Of a stretch of 64,000 nt of DNA, positions 24,969-36,304 are shown one piece after another. The notes under the pieces were generated by a model. It was not told the DNA's origin. It worked only from the letters and a program-made list of their open reading frames with translations, and did no database searches. The position numbers and the translations under genes were made by a program. Each line of letters begins with the position of its first letter. Positions within the stretch are counted from its first letter, which is position 1. The DNA is from [Mycobacterium] manitobense (lineage in GTDB: Bacteria > Actinomycetota > Actinomycetes > Mycobacteriales > Mycobacteriaceae): positions 51,641-115,640 of the forward strand of contig NZ_JACKSJ010000117.1 of assembly GCF_025821665.1 (NCBI RefSeq), written 5' to 3'.

Positions 24969-25052
24969 TGCGGGCGGTGGGACTCGAACCCACAAACTCT
25001 TTCGAGCACCGGCACCTAAAGCCGGCATGTTTGCCAGTTTCATCACGCCCGC
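24969..25052 (-). tRNA. tRNA-Leu (anticodon UAG)
   Basis: Read on the minus strand, the 7-bp acceptor stem GCGGGCG pairs with CGCCCGC, the T arm is GTGGG-TTCGAGT-CCCAC, and the anticodon arm CCGGC-TTTAGGT-GCCGG places TAG at 34-36. A long variable arm (class II) identifies leucine. Discriminator is A; CCA is not encoded. It decodes CUA codons. It lies 86 bases from, and divergent to, an HTH-LAGLIDADG gene. Confidence 0.96.
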
Positions 25053-25138
25053 GACGAAGCGATCTTAACGCCGGCATCTCGGTGAACTGTCGGTAGCGCC
25101 GCCTAGTGTTCGCTGTACAACGAGAGGAACAGCGCACG

Positions 25139-25909
25139 GTGCGGTCAGCCGAGGAATACGACGAGGTCCAACGTCTGATCGCGTGCGGAGGGAACGACTG
25201 TGAGATCGCACGTCGTACCGGCATTCCTCGGCGGACGATCTGTGACTGGCGACGGAAGTCCGCGCGCCTGACAAGAGATCCCGCCGAGGGCTGCGGCGCA
25301 ACACACGATTTCACTGCGCTCCCCCCTAGCGCGTATGCCTACGTGCTCGGGATGTACTTGGGCGACGGCTGCGTATCTCGCAGGACACGCTCGTGGGTCC
25401 TGCGGATCACATGCGACACCCAGTATCCACTCATCGTCAGTCGCTGCCGGGCTGCCATCGATGCGTTCATGCCGGGCCAGCGTTCGAACACAGTGCGCCG
25501 GAAAGGGCAGTGCCAGATTGTCTATCTCGTGTCCAAGCACTGGCCATGCCTTCTCCCCCAACACGGACCGGGCCGCAAGCATCACCGGCGCATCGCCCTC
25601 GAGCCGTGGCAGCAGGCGCTTGTCGACCAAGCCACCGAGGAGTTCGTCTGCGGCCTGATCCACAGTGACGGTTGCCGGGTCGTCGCCAACGACCGCGGTG
25701 TACGCAGTGTCCGCTACCACTTCTCCAACCGGTCAGAGGACATCCTCGGCCTCTTCACCGCCGCGCTGGATTCGCTCGGGACCCCTTGGACCCGGTCCAC
25801 GAAACACATAGTGTCGATCTACCGCAAAGCCGCCACCGCGCGCCTTGACGAATTCATCGGTCCGAAGGACGGCGCGGTACCGTTGGACAATGTCCACTAC
25901 ACGGCGTAG
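25139..25909 (+). CDS. Free-standing HTH + LAGLIDADG-type homing endonuclease-like protein
   Basis: A 256-aa protein. Residues 5-40 form a resolvase/Hin-like HTH (EVQRLIACGGNDCEIARRTG, then PRRTICDWRRK). Two LAGLIDADG-like helices follow about 100 residues apart: YVLGMYLGDGC (68-78, Asp76) and FVCGLIHSDGC (169-179, Asp177); the acidic residues that would bind metal are kept. This is the layout of single-chain LAGLIDADG enzymes and of the WhiA lineage, though it is not WhiA. It could be a mobile endonuclease or a domesticated regulator. GTG 25139 follows GAGAGGA. Base composition looks less GC-rich than its neighbours, and it overlaps lprD by 20 bases beside a tRNA gene, consistent with insertion. 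Confidence 0.82.
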   Translation: MRSAEEYDEVQRLIACGGNDCEIARRTGIPRRTICDWRRKSARLTRDPAEGCGATHDFTALPPSAYAYVLGMYLGDGCVSRRTRSWVLRITCDTQYPLIVSRCRAAIDAFMPGQRSNTVRRKGQCQIVYLVSKHWPCLLPQHGPGRKHHRRIALEPWQQALVDQATEEFVCGLIHSDGCRVVANDRGVRSVRYHFSNRSEDILGLFTAALDSLGTPWTRSTKHIVSIYRKAATARLDEFIGPKDGAVPLDNVHYTA

Positions 25910-26267
25910 GAGACCGGCGCTCATCGCGCTGGTGACCCTCGGCGCCGCCGGCTGCCTCGCCCTGGCGTGGTGGCAGTGGACCCGCTACGAGTCGGCGTCC
26001 GGTTCGTTCCAGAACCTCGGCTATGCGCTGCAGTGGCCGATGTTCGCCGGCTTCTGCTTCTACGCGTACTACAAGTTCGTCCGCTACGAGGACGCCCCAC
26101 CCGAACCGACTCGCGGCGACGACGTCACCGAGATCCCCGCCGGCCTGCTTCCCGAGCGGCCCGCGGCGGCCGACGCACCCGACGACGACGATCCGACCCT
26201 GCGCGAGTACAACGCCTATCTGGCCGAACTCGCCCAGAACGACAACGAAGGCAGGACCAAACCATGA
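25890..26267 (+). CDS. lprD: LprD-like lipoprotein/membrane protein
   Basis: A 125-aa protein that I recognise as the LprD (Rv1343c) homologue: MSTTRRRRPALIALVTLGAA followed by a lipobox-like AAGC (Cys22), then WWQWTRYESASGSFQNLGYA, a second hydrophobic segment (about 50-60) and an acidic tail containing EIPAGLLPERP. It is anchored in the membrane; function unknown. ATG 25890 lies within the end of the HTH-LAGLIDADG gene. It is coupled to the following DUF3817 gene by ATGA, as the Rv1343c-Rv1342c pair is. Confidence 0.85.
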   Translation: MSTTRRRRPALIALVTLGAAGCLALAWWQWTRYESASGSFQNLGYALQWPMFAGFCFYAYYKFVRYEDAPPEPTRGDDVTEIPAGLLPERPAAADAPDDDDPTLREYNAYLAELAQNDNEGRTKP

Positions 26268-26620
26268 CCGCCCCCGAGACACCGCAGGCCCCCACGCCCG
26301 TCGGCGTGAGCACCGAGACGATCCGCAAAGCGCTGCTCGGCTACCGCGTGCTGGCCTGGACAACCGGTATCTGGCTGATCGCGCTCTGCTACGAGATGGT
26401 GATGAAGTACGCCTTCGACAACGACTCGCTGAGCTGGATAGCCGTCGTGCACGGCTGGGTCTACTTCGTCTACCTGCTGTTCGCCGCCAACCTCGCGGTC
26501 AAGGTGCGCTGGCCGATCGGCAAGACCATCGGCGTGCTGCTGGCCGGCACCATCCCCCTGCTCGGCATCATCGTCGAGCACTTCCAGACCCGCGACATCA
26601 AGGCGCGGTTCGGGCTGTAG
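26264..26620 (+). CDS. DUF3817 integral membrane protein (Rv1342c-like)
   Basis: A 118-aa protein with three or four hydrophobic segments: LLGYRVLAWTTGIWLIALCY, WIAVVHGWVYFVYLLFAANL and IGVLLAGTIPLLGIIVEHF. The HG-containing middle helix is typical of DUF3817. It is the Rv1342c homologue, following lprD. Function unknown. Its 3' end overlaps the convergent MFS gene by 23 bases. A second DUF3817 protein is encoded at 52592-52978. Confidence 0.85.
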   Translation: MTAPETPQAPTPVGVSTETIRKALLGYRVLAWTTGIWLIALCYEMVMKYAFDNDSLSWIAVVHGWVYFVYLLFAANLAVKVRWPIGKTIGVLLAGTIPLLGIIVEHFQTRDIKARFGL

Positions 26621-28031
26621 CCCCGGCGGGCGCCGTCTCCGCGTCGTCCGCAGAGGCGTCCTCGCGGGCCGGGATCAGCAGCGCCATCACCGTCGCCAGC
26701 GCCGCCGCGCCCGCGGCCACCACCAGCGCGATCCGCAGCGCGTTCAGCGTCGGGAAGACCGCACCGCCGACCGTCACCGTCAGTCCGGCGAGGATCGCGC
26801 CGATCACGGCGCTCGAGATCGACGTGCCGAGTGCGCGGGCCAACGCGTTGATGCCGTTGGCCGCCGCGGTCTCCGACATCGGCACCGCGGCGTTGATCAA
26901 CGCGGGCAGGCTCGCAAACGCCAAGCCGACTCCCACGCTGACCAGCACGTTGAACACCATGACCTGCCAAGGACTCTGGATCAGCGCAAGTCCGGACAGG
27001 TACGACGCCGACACCACCGCTCCGCCGATCACCAGGGTGAATCTGGGGCCACGTACCGCCGCGATCCGGGCGGCGACGGGCGCCGACACCATCATCGCCA
27101 GGCCGCCGGGCGCCAGCCACAACCCGGTGTGCAGCATGCTCTGGCCGAGGCCGTATCCGGTCGACGCGGGCAACTCGAGCACCTGCGGCCCGATCAGCGA
27201 CATGGCGAACAGCGCGAACCCCACCGCGATCGACGCCAGGTTGGTGGTCAGTACCGGCCTGCGCACCGTGGTCCGCAGATCCACGAGCGGCATCGGGGTG
27301 CGCAACTGCCACCATCCGAACACCGTGAGCACCACCGCTGACCCGGCGAACATGCCCAGCGTCGTCACGCTCGTCCAGCCCCAGCCGCCGCCCTTGGAAA
27401 TGGCGAGCAGCAGCAGCACCAGGCCGGCCGCCAACCCCACCGCGCCCGGTCCGTCGAAGCGGTCGGCCGACGCCGACGGGATGCGTGGCACCAGCGCCGC
27501 GAACAGCAGTCCGGACACCGTGCCCAGCGCGGCGGCGAACCAGAACAGCGCGTGCCAGTCGAAGCTGTCGGCGATGACGGCCGACAGCGGAAGCCCCAGT
27601 GCGCCGCCGACGCCGAGCGAGGCGCTCATCAGTCCCATGGCGGTGCCGACGCGGTGCGCGGGCACCGACGCCCGCAGCACGCTGATGCCCAGCGGGATGA
27701 TGGGCATGCCGAAGCCCTGCAGGGCGCGGCCCACCACCATCAGCAGCAGCGAACTGCTCAGGGCGGCGATCAGCGAGCCGATGGTCAGCAGCACCGTGCA
27801 GATGATGAGAATCGGCTTGGGCCCGTGCATGTCACCGAGCCGGCCGAACACCGGTGTCGCGACCGCGGCCGTCAGCAGGGTGGCGGTGATCGCCCACGAC
27901 GCATTCGACGCGCTGGTGTTCAGCAGCGTCGGCAACTCGGGGATCAGCGGGATGACGAGCGTCTGCATCAGCGACACGCTGATGCCCGCGGCCGCCAGCA
28001 CCGCGACGATGATCCCGGGATGACGACGCAC
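26598..28031 (-). CDS. MFS transporter, DHA2 (14-helix) drug exporter type
   Basis: A 477-aa transporter with about 14 hydrophobic segments. Motif A occurs as GRLGDMHGPKPIL after helix 2 and motif C as LGVGGALGLPLSAVIAD in helix 5, which indicates an antiporter exporting hydrophobic drugs or metabolites. GTG 28031 is the start. Together with the TRAP genes it interrupts the conserved rdgB - DUF3817 neighbourhood found in M. tuberculosis. Confidence 0.88.
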   Translation of the reverse strand: MRRHPGIIVAVLAAAGISVSLMQTLVIPLIPELPTLLNTSASNASWAITATLLTAAVATPVFGRLGDMHGPKPILIICTVLLTIGSLIAALSSSLLLMVVGRALQGFGMPIIPLGISVLRASVPAHRVGTAMGLMSASLGVGGALGLPLSAVIADSFDWHALFWFAAALGTVSGLLFAALVPRIPSASADRFDGPGAVGLAAGLVLLLLAISKGGGWGWTSVTTLGMFAGSAVVLTVFGWWQLRTPMPLVDLRTTVRRPVLTTNLASIAVGFALFAMSLIGPQVLELPASTGYGLGQSMLHTGLWLAPGGLAMMVSAPVAARIAAVRGPRFTLVIGGAVVSASYLSGLALIQSPWQVMVFNVLVSVGVGLAFASLPALINAAVPMSETAAANGINALARALGTSISSAVIGAILAGLTVTVGGAVFPTLNALRIALVVAAGAAALATVMALLIPAREDASADDAETAPAGATARTAP

Positions 28032-28083
28032 GCCGGGGATGCTACCCCTTAGGTCATCTATGCAAACCCGGGCGGTGTCCGTC

Positions 28084-29094
28084 TCACTGCGACGGCGCGA
28101 GCTCCCCGAGCGCCTTCTCGGCCCCGCGGTTCAGCGGCACCGGGCCGGTGTCACGTGCTGTCTCGACCTTGATGCCCTTCGCGGCGCCCACCGCCTGCTC
28201 CAGCTGCGACTTGCGGTCGAACAGCGTCTTGGTCAGCACGCACGCGAGGTTGGCGTCGATGTCGTCGCGCACCAGCAGCAGGTTCGGCACCACGATGGTC
28301 TTCGCATCGGCAGCGGCGCCGTAGGTCGCCGCGGGGATGACGCCCTCCTCGTACACCGGGCTGATCTCCTGCATCTTGGCCAGCTGCGGGGTGATGTCGA
28401 GGAACGTCACGGCGTCGCGCCGCGTGGTGAACAGGTCGGTGATACCCGGCGTCGGCAGACCGCCCGACCAGAACATCGCGTCGATCGAACCGTCCTTCAT
28501 GCCGTCGACCGTCTTGGTCAGGTCGAGGCGCTGCGCGGCGACGTCACTCTGCGGGTTCAGCCCGGCCGACTCGATCAGCCGGTTGGCGATCACCTCGGTG
28601 CCGGAACCGGGCGAACCCGTCGAGACGCGCTTGCCGCGCATGTCGGCGATCGACCTGATGCCCGCATCGGACCGGACCACCACCTGGGTGTAGTTCGGGT
28701 AGAGGCGCGAGATCGCCTGGATGGGTTGCTTCTCGCCGTCGAAGCCGCCCTCGCCCTCGACGGCGTCCGATGCGGTGTCGGCCAGTGAGAACGCCACCTG
28801 GTACGCCCCGCCGACGAGCTGCTGGATGTTCTGCACCGAGGCGCCGGTCTCGGCGGCGGTGGCCTTGACCTTCCCGTCGGTCGCCGACGAGATCTGTTCT
28901 GCGTAGGCGTTTCCCAGCGAGAAGTACACGCCGGTGGCATTGCCGGTCGCGATCGCGATCCGGGTGTCACCGGTCACCTCGCAGGTCACCTCGCCGCCGG
29001 TGTCGGCGGCCGGTTTGTCTTGACGGCCACCGCATCCGGTGATCGCCGCACCGACCATGAGCAGTCCCGCGCCCACCGCGATCGCACGTCTCAT
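28084..29094 (-). CDS. TAXI-family TRAP transporter solute-binding lipoprotein
   Basis: A 336-aa exported binding protein. The signal peptide ends in ITGC with lipobox Cys21. The mature protein has the TAXI hallmarks: IATGNATGVYFSLGNAYAEQ, ETGASVQNIQQL, QVAFSLADTASDA, KRVSTGSPGSGTEV and FWSGGLPTPGI. TAXI receptors bind glutamate-like or other dicarboxylate ligands. ATG 29094 overlaps the permease stop (ATGA), so both are made together. Confidence 0.92.
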   Translation of the reverse strand: MRRAIAVGAGLLMVGAAITGCGGRQDKPAADTGGEVTCEVTGDTRIAIATGNATGVYFSLGNAYAEQISSATDGKVKATAAETGASVQNIQQLVGGAYQVAFSLADTASDAVEGEGGFDGEKQPIQAISRLYPNYTQVVVRSDAGIRSIADMRGKRVSTGSPGSGTEVIANRLIESAGLNPQSDVAAQRLDLTKTVDGMKDGSIDAMFWSGGLPTPGITDLFTTRRDAVTFLDITPQLAKMQEISPVYEEGVIPAATYGAAADAKTIVVPNLLLVRDDIDANLACVLTKTLFDRKSQLEQAVGAAKGIKVETARDTGPVPLNRGAEKALGELAPSQ

Positions 29095-31139
29095 TCTCGT
29101 CTCCTCTTGTCGATGATGGCCAGCGCGACCGCCACGAGCAGGCACGCCAGTCCCGCCACGATGGTGACGGGATCGAGGAACAACAACAGCAGGGCGGATA
29201 CGGCGCCGAACACCCGCGACACGCGGTTGGCCTCTCCAACGCCGAACACCCAGCCGCCGACCGCGACCGACAGCGCCGCGATCCCCGCGCACGCCGCCGC
29301 GGTCACCCACAGCACACCGATGACCGAACCGCGGCCCAGCAGATGCTCGCCCGGTTCGGTCACCACGAAGGCGATCGGCACCAGGAACGCAGGCAGGCCG
29401 TAGCGCAGCGTGTGCCACATCGTCGGGATGGCCCGCCCGCCCGTCACGGCCGACGCACCCACCGCCGCAAGGGCCGTCGGCGGGGTGATCTCCGAGAGCA
29501 CCGAGTAGTAGAAGACGAACATCGCCGCTGCGGGCGCGGGCACGTCGAGCTCGAGCAGCGCGGGCCCGATGATCACCCAGCCGATCACGAACGACGCCGT
29601 CACCGGGATCGCCAGGCCGAGCACGGCCAGCGCGACCGCGGCGAAGACCGCCGTCAACGCGAGCATCAAGGTGCGGTTGTCGGTGATCGCGTCGACACCG
29701 CGCACCAGCACCGACGAGAACTGGGCGCCGAGGCCGGTCTTGGTCGTCATCGCGGTGATGACCCCGGCCGCCGCGCAGACCGCGACGACGGGCAGCACAC
29801 CGCGCACGCCGGAAGCCAGCGCGTCAAACGTCCGGTGCGGCGTCAGCCGGTGCCTGCGGTCGAGGAACGACAGCGCGAACGCCAGCACCGTGGCGTACAC
29901 CACGGCCCGGGTGGCGCTCACCCCGAACGCCAGCAGCACGACGATCGCGATCAGCGACGAGAAGTGATAGCCGAAGCGCAGCAGGAGTTTCCACGCCGAC
30001 TGCGCTTCGAACTCGGCGGGCCGCACGCCGAACCGGCGGGCGTCCATCTCCACGGCCAGCAGGATGCCGAGGTAGTACAGCAGCGTCGGGATGGTGGCCC
30101 AGCCCAGCACCGTGAGGTAGGAGACCTCGAGGTACTCGGCGACGATGAACGCCGCCGCGCCGAGCGTCGGCGGCGACAGCAGCGCCCCGACGCCGGCCGC
30201 CGCGAGCACGCCGCCGGCCCGCTCCGGTGTGTATCCGGCCTGCTTCATGATCGGCCAGGTGACCGCGCCGGTGCTGACGGCGGTCGCGGTGCCCGATCCG
30301 GAGACCGTGCCCAGCAGGAAGCCCGACGCCACGGTGGTGCGGCCCGCCGCGCTGCGCGAGCGGCGGAAGGCGGCCACCGACAGGTCGACGAAGAACCGGG
30401 CCGCACCGGACCGTTCGAGCACCGCACCGTAGATGGTGAACAGCACGATGTAGGTGGCGGCCACATCCAGCGGGGTGCCGAAGAACCCGCTGCCCGAGTT
30501 GTACAGCGCGTCGATGATCTGGTCGAAATCCAGTCCGGCGTGCGCGATGTCCCAGCCCTGCGGCAGCAGTCCGCCGTAGTACCCGTAGGCGAGGAACACC
30601 GCGCACACGATCGGCAACGCCCACCCCGTGGTGCGGCGGCAGGCCTCGAGGATGAGCACCAGCAGCAGCGCGCCCATCACCACATCGGTGGGTTCCAGCA
30701 GACCCTGCCGGTCCAGGAACGCGTTGTACCCGCCGCCGCCCGAGCCCAGCGCCATCGGCAGCACCGGGTACAGGCACACGAGCAGGGTGACGAAGGCCAG
30801 CACCCAGTCGAGAACACCGGGCCGGTCCTCGGGGTCGATGCGCGGCAGTCCGGACCGGTAGACCAGATACACCAGCGGCAGGGTGCCCGCCAGGAAGATG
30901 ATCAGGTAGTACTGGCTGCCCTGCGGCAGCGGCCGGAACACCTGCCAGATCGTCAGGATCGCCACCGCGAACGCGATCACCGCGACGGCGCGGTCCACCC
31001 AGCCGCTGAGCTGACGACCCGGGCGCTCCTGGTCGTCGGCCTGCGGGATGTCGGTGAGAGCCGCCGACGGCGGTGGGGTCGACGGCGCAGTGGCAACCGA
31101 CGTCGAGGGGCCGGGCTCTTGCGGCGTTGACCTCTCCAT
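29091..31139 (-). CDS. TRAP transporter permease, fused DctQ-DctM (TAXI type)
   Basis: A 682-aa membrane protein combining a small 4-helix (DctQ-like, about 45-180) and a large 12-helix (DctM-like) domain, the normal form for TAXI systems. Conserved segments include DRQGLLEPTDVVMGALLL, GFLLGTVSGSGTATAVSTGA, VGALLSPPTLGAAAF and SEITPPTALAAVGASAVTG. It imports the ligand of the coupled receptor using an ion gradient. TAXI-TRAP systems are not part of the M. tuberculosis gene set as I know it. ATG 31139 has no strong ribosome site. Confidence 0.92.
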   Translation of the reverse strand: MERSTPQEPGPSTSVATAPSTPPPSAALTDIPQADDQERPGRQLSGWVDRAVAVIAFAVAILTIWQVFRPLPQGSQYYLIIFLAGTLPLVYLVYRSGLPRIDPEDRPGVLDWVLAFVTLLVCLYPVLPMALGSGGGGYNAFLDRQGLLEPTDVVMGALLLVLILEACRRTTGWALPIVCAVFLAYGYYGGLLPQGWDIAHAGLDFDQIIDALYNSGSGFFGTPLDVAATYIVLFTIYGAVLERSGAARFFVDLSVAAFRRSRSAAGRTTVASGFLLGTVSGSGTATAVSTGAVTWPIMKQAGYTPERAGGVLAAAGVGALLSPPTLGAAAFIVAEYLEVSYLTVLGWATIPTLLYYLGILLAVEMDARRFGVRPAEFEAQSAWKLLLRFGYHFSSLIAIVVLLAFGVSATRAVVYATVLAFALSFLDRRHRLTPHRTFDALASGVRGVLPVVAVCAAAGVITAMTTKTGLGAQFSSVLVRGVDAITDNRTLMLALTAVFAAVALAVLGLAIPVTASFVIGWVIIGPALLELDVPAPAAAMFVFYYSVLSEITPPTALAAVGASAVTGGRAIPTMWHTLRYGLPAFLVPIAFVVTEPGEHLLGRGSVIGVLWVTAAACAGIAALSVAVGGWVFGVGEANRVSRVFGAVSALLLLFLDPVTIVAGLACLLVAVALAIIDKRRRE

Positions 31140-31210
31140 CGAGAGAGACGTTATGCCGCAGCGCCTGCGTTCGTGGCTGATTGCGGTGAGTCGGCGCGAT
31201 TGCCCGGAGG

Positions 31211-31825
31211 TCAGCCCCCGGTGAGCGCCCGCAGCGCCGGGATCAGCTGCGCCAGAGCTCGGCCGCGGTGTGACGCCGCGTCCTTCTCGGCGGGGCTGAG
31301 TTCGGCTGCGGTGCGGTCGTTTCCGTCCGGCAGGAACACCGGGTCGTAGCCGAATCCGCCGTCACCGCGCGGCGCCACGACGATGCGCCCCCGCCACTCA
31401 CCGCGTACGACGGTGGTGTGCGCCGGGTCCGGTCCGGTGACCAGCGCGCACGCCGACACGAATGCCGCGCCGCGCCGCTCGTCGGGTACGTCGCGCATCT
31501 GGGCCAGCAGCAGCGCGGTGTTTCGGGCGTCCTCGCCATGGGTGCCGCACCAGCGCGCCGACAACACCCCCGGCATGCCGTTCAGCGCGTCCACCGCCAG
31601 GCCGGAGTCGTCGGCGACCGCGGGCAGTCCGCTCGCCCGCCATGCGTCGCGCGCCTTGGCGACGGCGTTTTCCTCGAACGTGGCGCCGGTCTCGGGCGCC
31701 TCCTCGAAGGGCGCCACGTCGTCGAGCGAGCGCAGCTCCAGCCCCGACACCCCGGCGGTGTCGAGGACGCGGCGCAGTTCGGCCAGCTTCTTGCGGTTGC
31801 GCGTTGCGACCAGGACGTCGACCAC
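31211..31825 (-). CDS. rdgB: RdgB/HAM1 non-canonical purine NTP pyrophosphatase
   Basis: A 204-aa enzyme removing dITP, ITP and XTP from the nucleotide pool as monophosphates. The opening VLVATRNRKKLAELRRVL, ATFEENAVAKARDA, ADDSGLAVDALNGMPGVLSA and the C-terminal GFGYDPVFLPDG...SHRGRAL are standard. It follows rph by 5 bases, the Rv1340-Rv1341 pairing. Confidence 0.95.
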   Translation of the reverse strand: MVDVLVATRNRKKLAELRRVLDTAGVSGLELRSLDDVAPFEEAPETGATFEENAVAKARDAWRASGLPAVADDSGLAVDALNGMPGVLSARWCGTHGEDARNTALLLAQMRDVPDERRGAAFVSACALVTGPDPAHTTVVRGEWRGRIVVAPRGDGGFGYDPVFLPDGNDRTAAELSPAEKDAASHRGRALAQLIPALRALTGG

Positions 31826-31830
31826 GACCG

Positions 31831-32613
31831 TCAGCTGCCGAACGCCTTCTTCGGCGGCGACGACGGCTCCGGCAGCACGCCAGGGTAGGGCAGTTCGAGC
31901 GCCTCGCGCTGCACGACGAACAACTGGTCGCAGGCGGCGAGCGCGACGTCGAGCAGCTTGTCCAGTGTCGAGCGCGGGAAGGTCGCGCCCTCCCCCGTGC
32001 CCTGCACCTCGACCAGCGTGCCGGTGTCGGTGGCGACCACGTTCATGTCCACCTCGGCGCGCGAGTCCTCCGTGTAGGGCAGGTCGACGCGCACCCGGCC
32101 GTCGACGACGCCGACGCTGACCGCGGCGATCGCGCAGGACAGCGGGCGCGGGTCGGAGAGCTTGTCGGCGGCCGCGAGGTAGGTCACCGCGTCGGCGAGG
32201 GCGACGTAGGCGCCGGTGATCGCCGCTGTGCGGGTGCCGCCGTCGGCCTGCAGCACATCGCAGTCGATGGCAATGGTGTTCTCGCCGAGGGCATTGAGGT
32301 CGATGCAGGCCCGCAGCGAGCGGCCGATGAGCCTGCTGATCTCCTGCGTACGACCGCCCACCCGGCCCTTGACCGACTCGCGGTCCGAGCGGTCATGCGT
32401 GGCGGCGGGCAGCATCGCGTACTCGGCGGTGAGCCAGCCCTGGCCGGAGCCCTTGCGCCACCGCGGAACGCCCTCGGTGACGCTGGCGGTGCACATGACC
32501 CGGGTCTGGCCGAACTCCACCAGCACCGAGCCCGCCGGATGGGTGGTGAAACCGCGGGTGATCACGACGGGCCGCAGTTCGTCGTCGAGGCGGCCGTCTT
32601 CTCGTCTGGACAC
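31831..32613 (-). CDS. rph: Ribonuclease PH
   Basis: A 260-aa phosphorolytic 3' exoribonuclease that trims tRNA precursors. Signature segments: [20 protein letters not shown], the RNA-binding [16 protein letters not shown] and the phosphate site DADGG-like [27 protein letters not shown] near the C-terminus completes the core. GTG 32613 is used. It forms a unit with rdgB downstream and lies 30 bases after the Rv1339-like gene. Confidence 0.96.
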   Translation of the reverse strand: MSRREDGRLDDELRPVVITRGFTTHPAGSVLVEFGQTRVMCTASVTEGVPRWRKGSGQGWLTAEYAMLPAATHDRSDRESVKGRVGGRTQEISRLIGRSLRACIDLNALGENTIAIDCDVLQADGGTRTAAITGAYVALADAVTYLAAADKLSDPRPLSCAIAAVSVGVVDGRVRVDLPYTEDSRAEVDMNVVATDTGTLVEVQGTGEGATFPRSTLDKLLDVALAACDQLFVVQREALELPYPGVLPEPSSPPKKAFGS

Positions 32614-32643
32614 GCGCCAACCCTAACCGGTGAGCCGGGTGAT

Positions 32644-33417
32644 TCAGCGCCGCGGGACGTCGAACGTCTCGCCGCAGACCACGGCGTGCACCGGGCCGTC
32701 GAATTCGGCCTTGGCTTCGCTGATCACGTCCTCGCGGGAGGTCCACGGCGGGATGTGGGTGAGCAGCAGCTCCGACACCCCGGCCGCGGCCGCCATCTGG
32801 CCGGCCTCGGTTCCGGACAGGTGCAGTTTCGGCGGCCGGTCCGGTGAATGCGTCCAGGACGCCTCGCACAGGAACACGTCGGCGCCGCGGGCCAGCTCCA
32901 CCAGCGCATCGCAGACGCCGGTGTCCCCGCTGTAGACGAACGAGGCGCCGGACGGATCGGTGAACCGCATGCCGTAGGACTCCGTCGGGTGGCACACCAG
33001 CCGGGGCAGCACGTTCAGGGATCCGATGTTCACGGCCTCGCCGTCGACCCACGGCCGGACGTCGAAGATGTCGGAGAAGTCGTCGATCTCGCCGCCCTCA
33101 GGAGACGACGCGGCGCCGAGCCGGGCCCAGGTGTTGGCCGGGCCGTACATCACGCCGCGGGCGGGCGCGGGTGTCGGGCCGTAGCGGCGCCACACGAACA
33201 GCCCCGGCAGGTCGAGACAGTGGTCGGCGTGCAGGTGCGACAGCAACACCTGGACGTCGTTGGGATCGGCGTAGCGCTGCAGCGCGCCGAGCACGCCACC
33301 GCCGAAGTCGATCACCAGTGGCGGGGTGTCGGGCGCGGTGAGCAGATATCCGGACGCCGGCGAATCAGGCCCGGTAACGCTACCGGAGCAACCGAGCACG
33401 GTGATTCGCACGCCCAC
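32644..33417 (-). CDS. MBL-fold hydrolase, Rv1339-like cyclic nucleotide phosphodiesterase
   Basis: A 257-aa metallo-beta-lactamase-fold protein. The metal motif SHLHADHCLD (HxHxDH) and the later SGDTG and LTHIPPW segments are present. The M. tuberculosis homologue Rv1339 has been described as an atypical class II cAMP phosphodiesterase; by homology and conserved place between murI and rph this gene should degrade cAMP, opposing the cyclases at 11709 and 55846. Confidence 0.88.
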   Translation of the reverse strand: MGVRITVLGCSGSVTGPDSPASGYLLTAPDTPPLVIDFGGGVLGALQRYADPNDVQVLLSHLHADHCLDLPGLFVWRRYGPTPAPARGVMYGPANTWARLGAASSPEGGEIDDFSDIFDVRPWVDGEAVNIGSLNVLPRLVCHPTESYGMRFTDPSGASFVYSGDTGVCDALVELARGADVFLCEASWTHSPDRPPKLHLSGTEAGQMAAAAGVSELLLTHIPPWTSREDVISEAKAEFDGPVHAVVCGETFDVPRR

Positions 33418-33485
33418 TAGCTTGCCATGCCCGATACGCCGAGGACGAAAACATCACCGCTTTGCATCCGGCCGAAAGTCATACG

Positions 33486-34318
33486 TCACATCCTCGCGTC
33501 GGCGTGACGGCGAACCGGCCGGACACCGTCCAGACCGGGACCCAGGAAACGGGCCGCAAGGGTGGTGAACGCGTCGGGATCTCCGGTCGCCTCGAAGCTG
33601 CGCACCGGCGGTTCGGCGACGGGGTCCTCGGGGTGCGGGCGCAGCAGATCGCGCTCGGTGAGCACGCGCAGCAGGTCCTTGGCGGTCTCCTCGGCGCTGG
33701 ACACCAGGGCCACCTCGTCGCCCATCGCCAGCTGGATGAGCCCCGACAGCATCGGGTAGTGCGTGCAGCCCAGCACCAGGGTGTCCACCCCGGCGCGCTG
33801 CAGCGGCTCGAGGTAGCCCTCGGCCAGGCCGAGCACCTGACGCCCGCTGGTCACCCCGCGCTCGACGAAGTCGACGAACCGGGGGCACGCGACGGCGGTG
33901 ACGACGGTGTCGCGGGCAGCGGCGAACGCGTCCTGGTAGGCGCCCGATGCGACGGTCGCCGCGGTGCCGATCACCCCGATGCGGCCGTTTCGGGTGGTGG
34001 CCGCCGCGCGCCGCACCGCGGGCCGGATCACCTCGACGACGGGCACCGGTGCGTAGCGTTCGCGGGCGTCGGCCAGGCACGCCGACGAGGCGGTGTTGCA
34101 GGCGATCACCAGGGCCTTGACGCCGCGGGCGACGAGGTCGTCGCCGATGGCGAGCGCATGGGCCCGGATCTCGGGGACGGTCAGCGGGCCGTAGGGACCG
34201 TTGCCGGTGTCGCCGACGTACACGATGTTCTCGTCGGGCAACTGGTCGATGATCGCCCGCGCAACGGTGAGGCCGCCGACGCCGGAGTCGAAGATGCCGA
34301 CGGGAGCGCTGACATCCG

Positions 34319-34322
<4 letters not shown>
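33486..34322 (-). CDS. murI: Glutamate racemase
   Basis: A 278-aa enzyme making D-glutamate for peptidoglycan. The two catalytic cysteines are in [10 protein letters not shown] and VLGCTHYP, and the N-terminus has [22 protein letters not shown] 34322 overlaps the rhomboid stop (GTGA). The longer frame upstream reads through the rhomboid gene and is not real. Confidence 0.96.
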
Positions 34323-36291
<1,969 letters not shown>

Positions 36292-36304
36292 TCAGTAGGC
36301 GGTG

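Noticed and set aside
29343..31130. Long plus-strand open frame opposite the TRAP permease
   Set aside because: His/Gln/Arg-rich shadow of a membrane protein gene on the other strand; the minus-strand permease has clear TRAP motifs.
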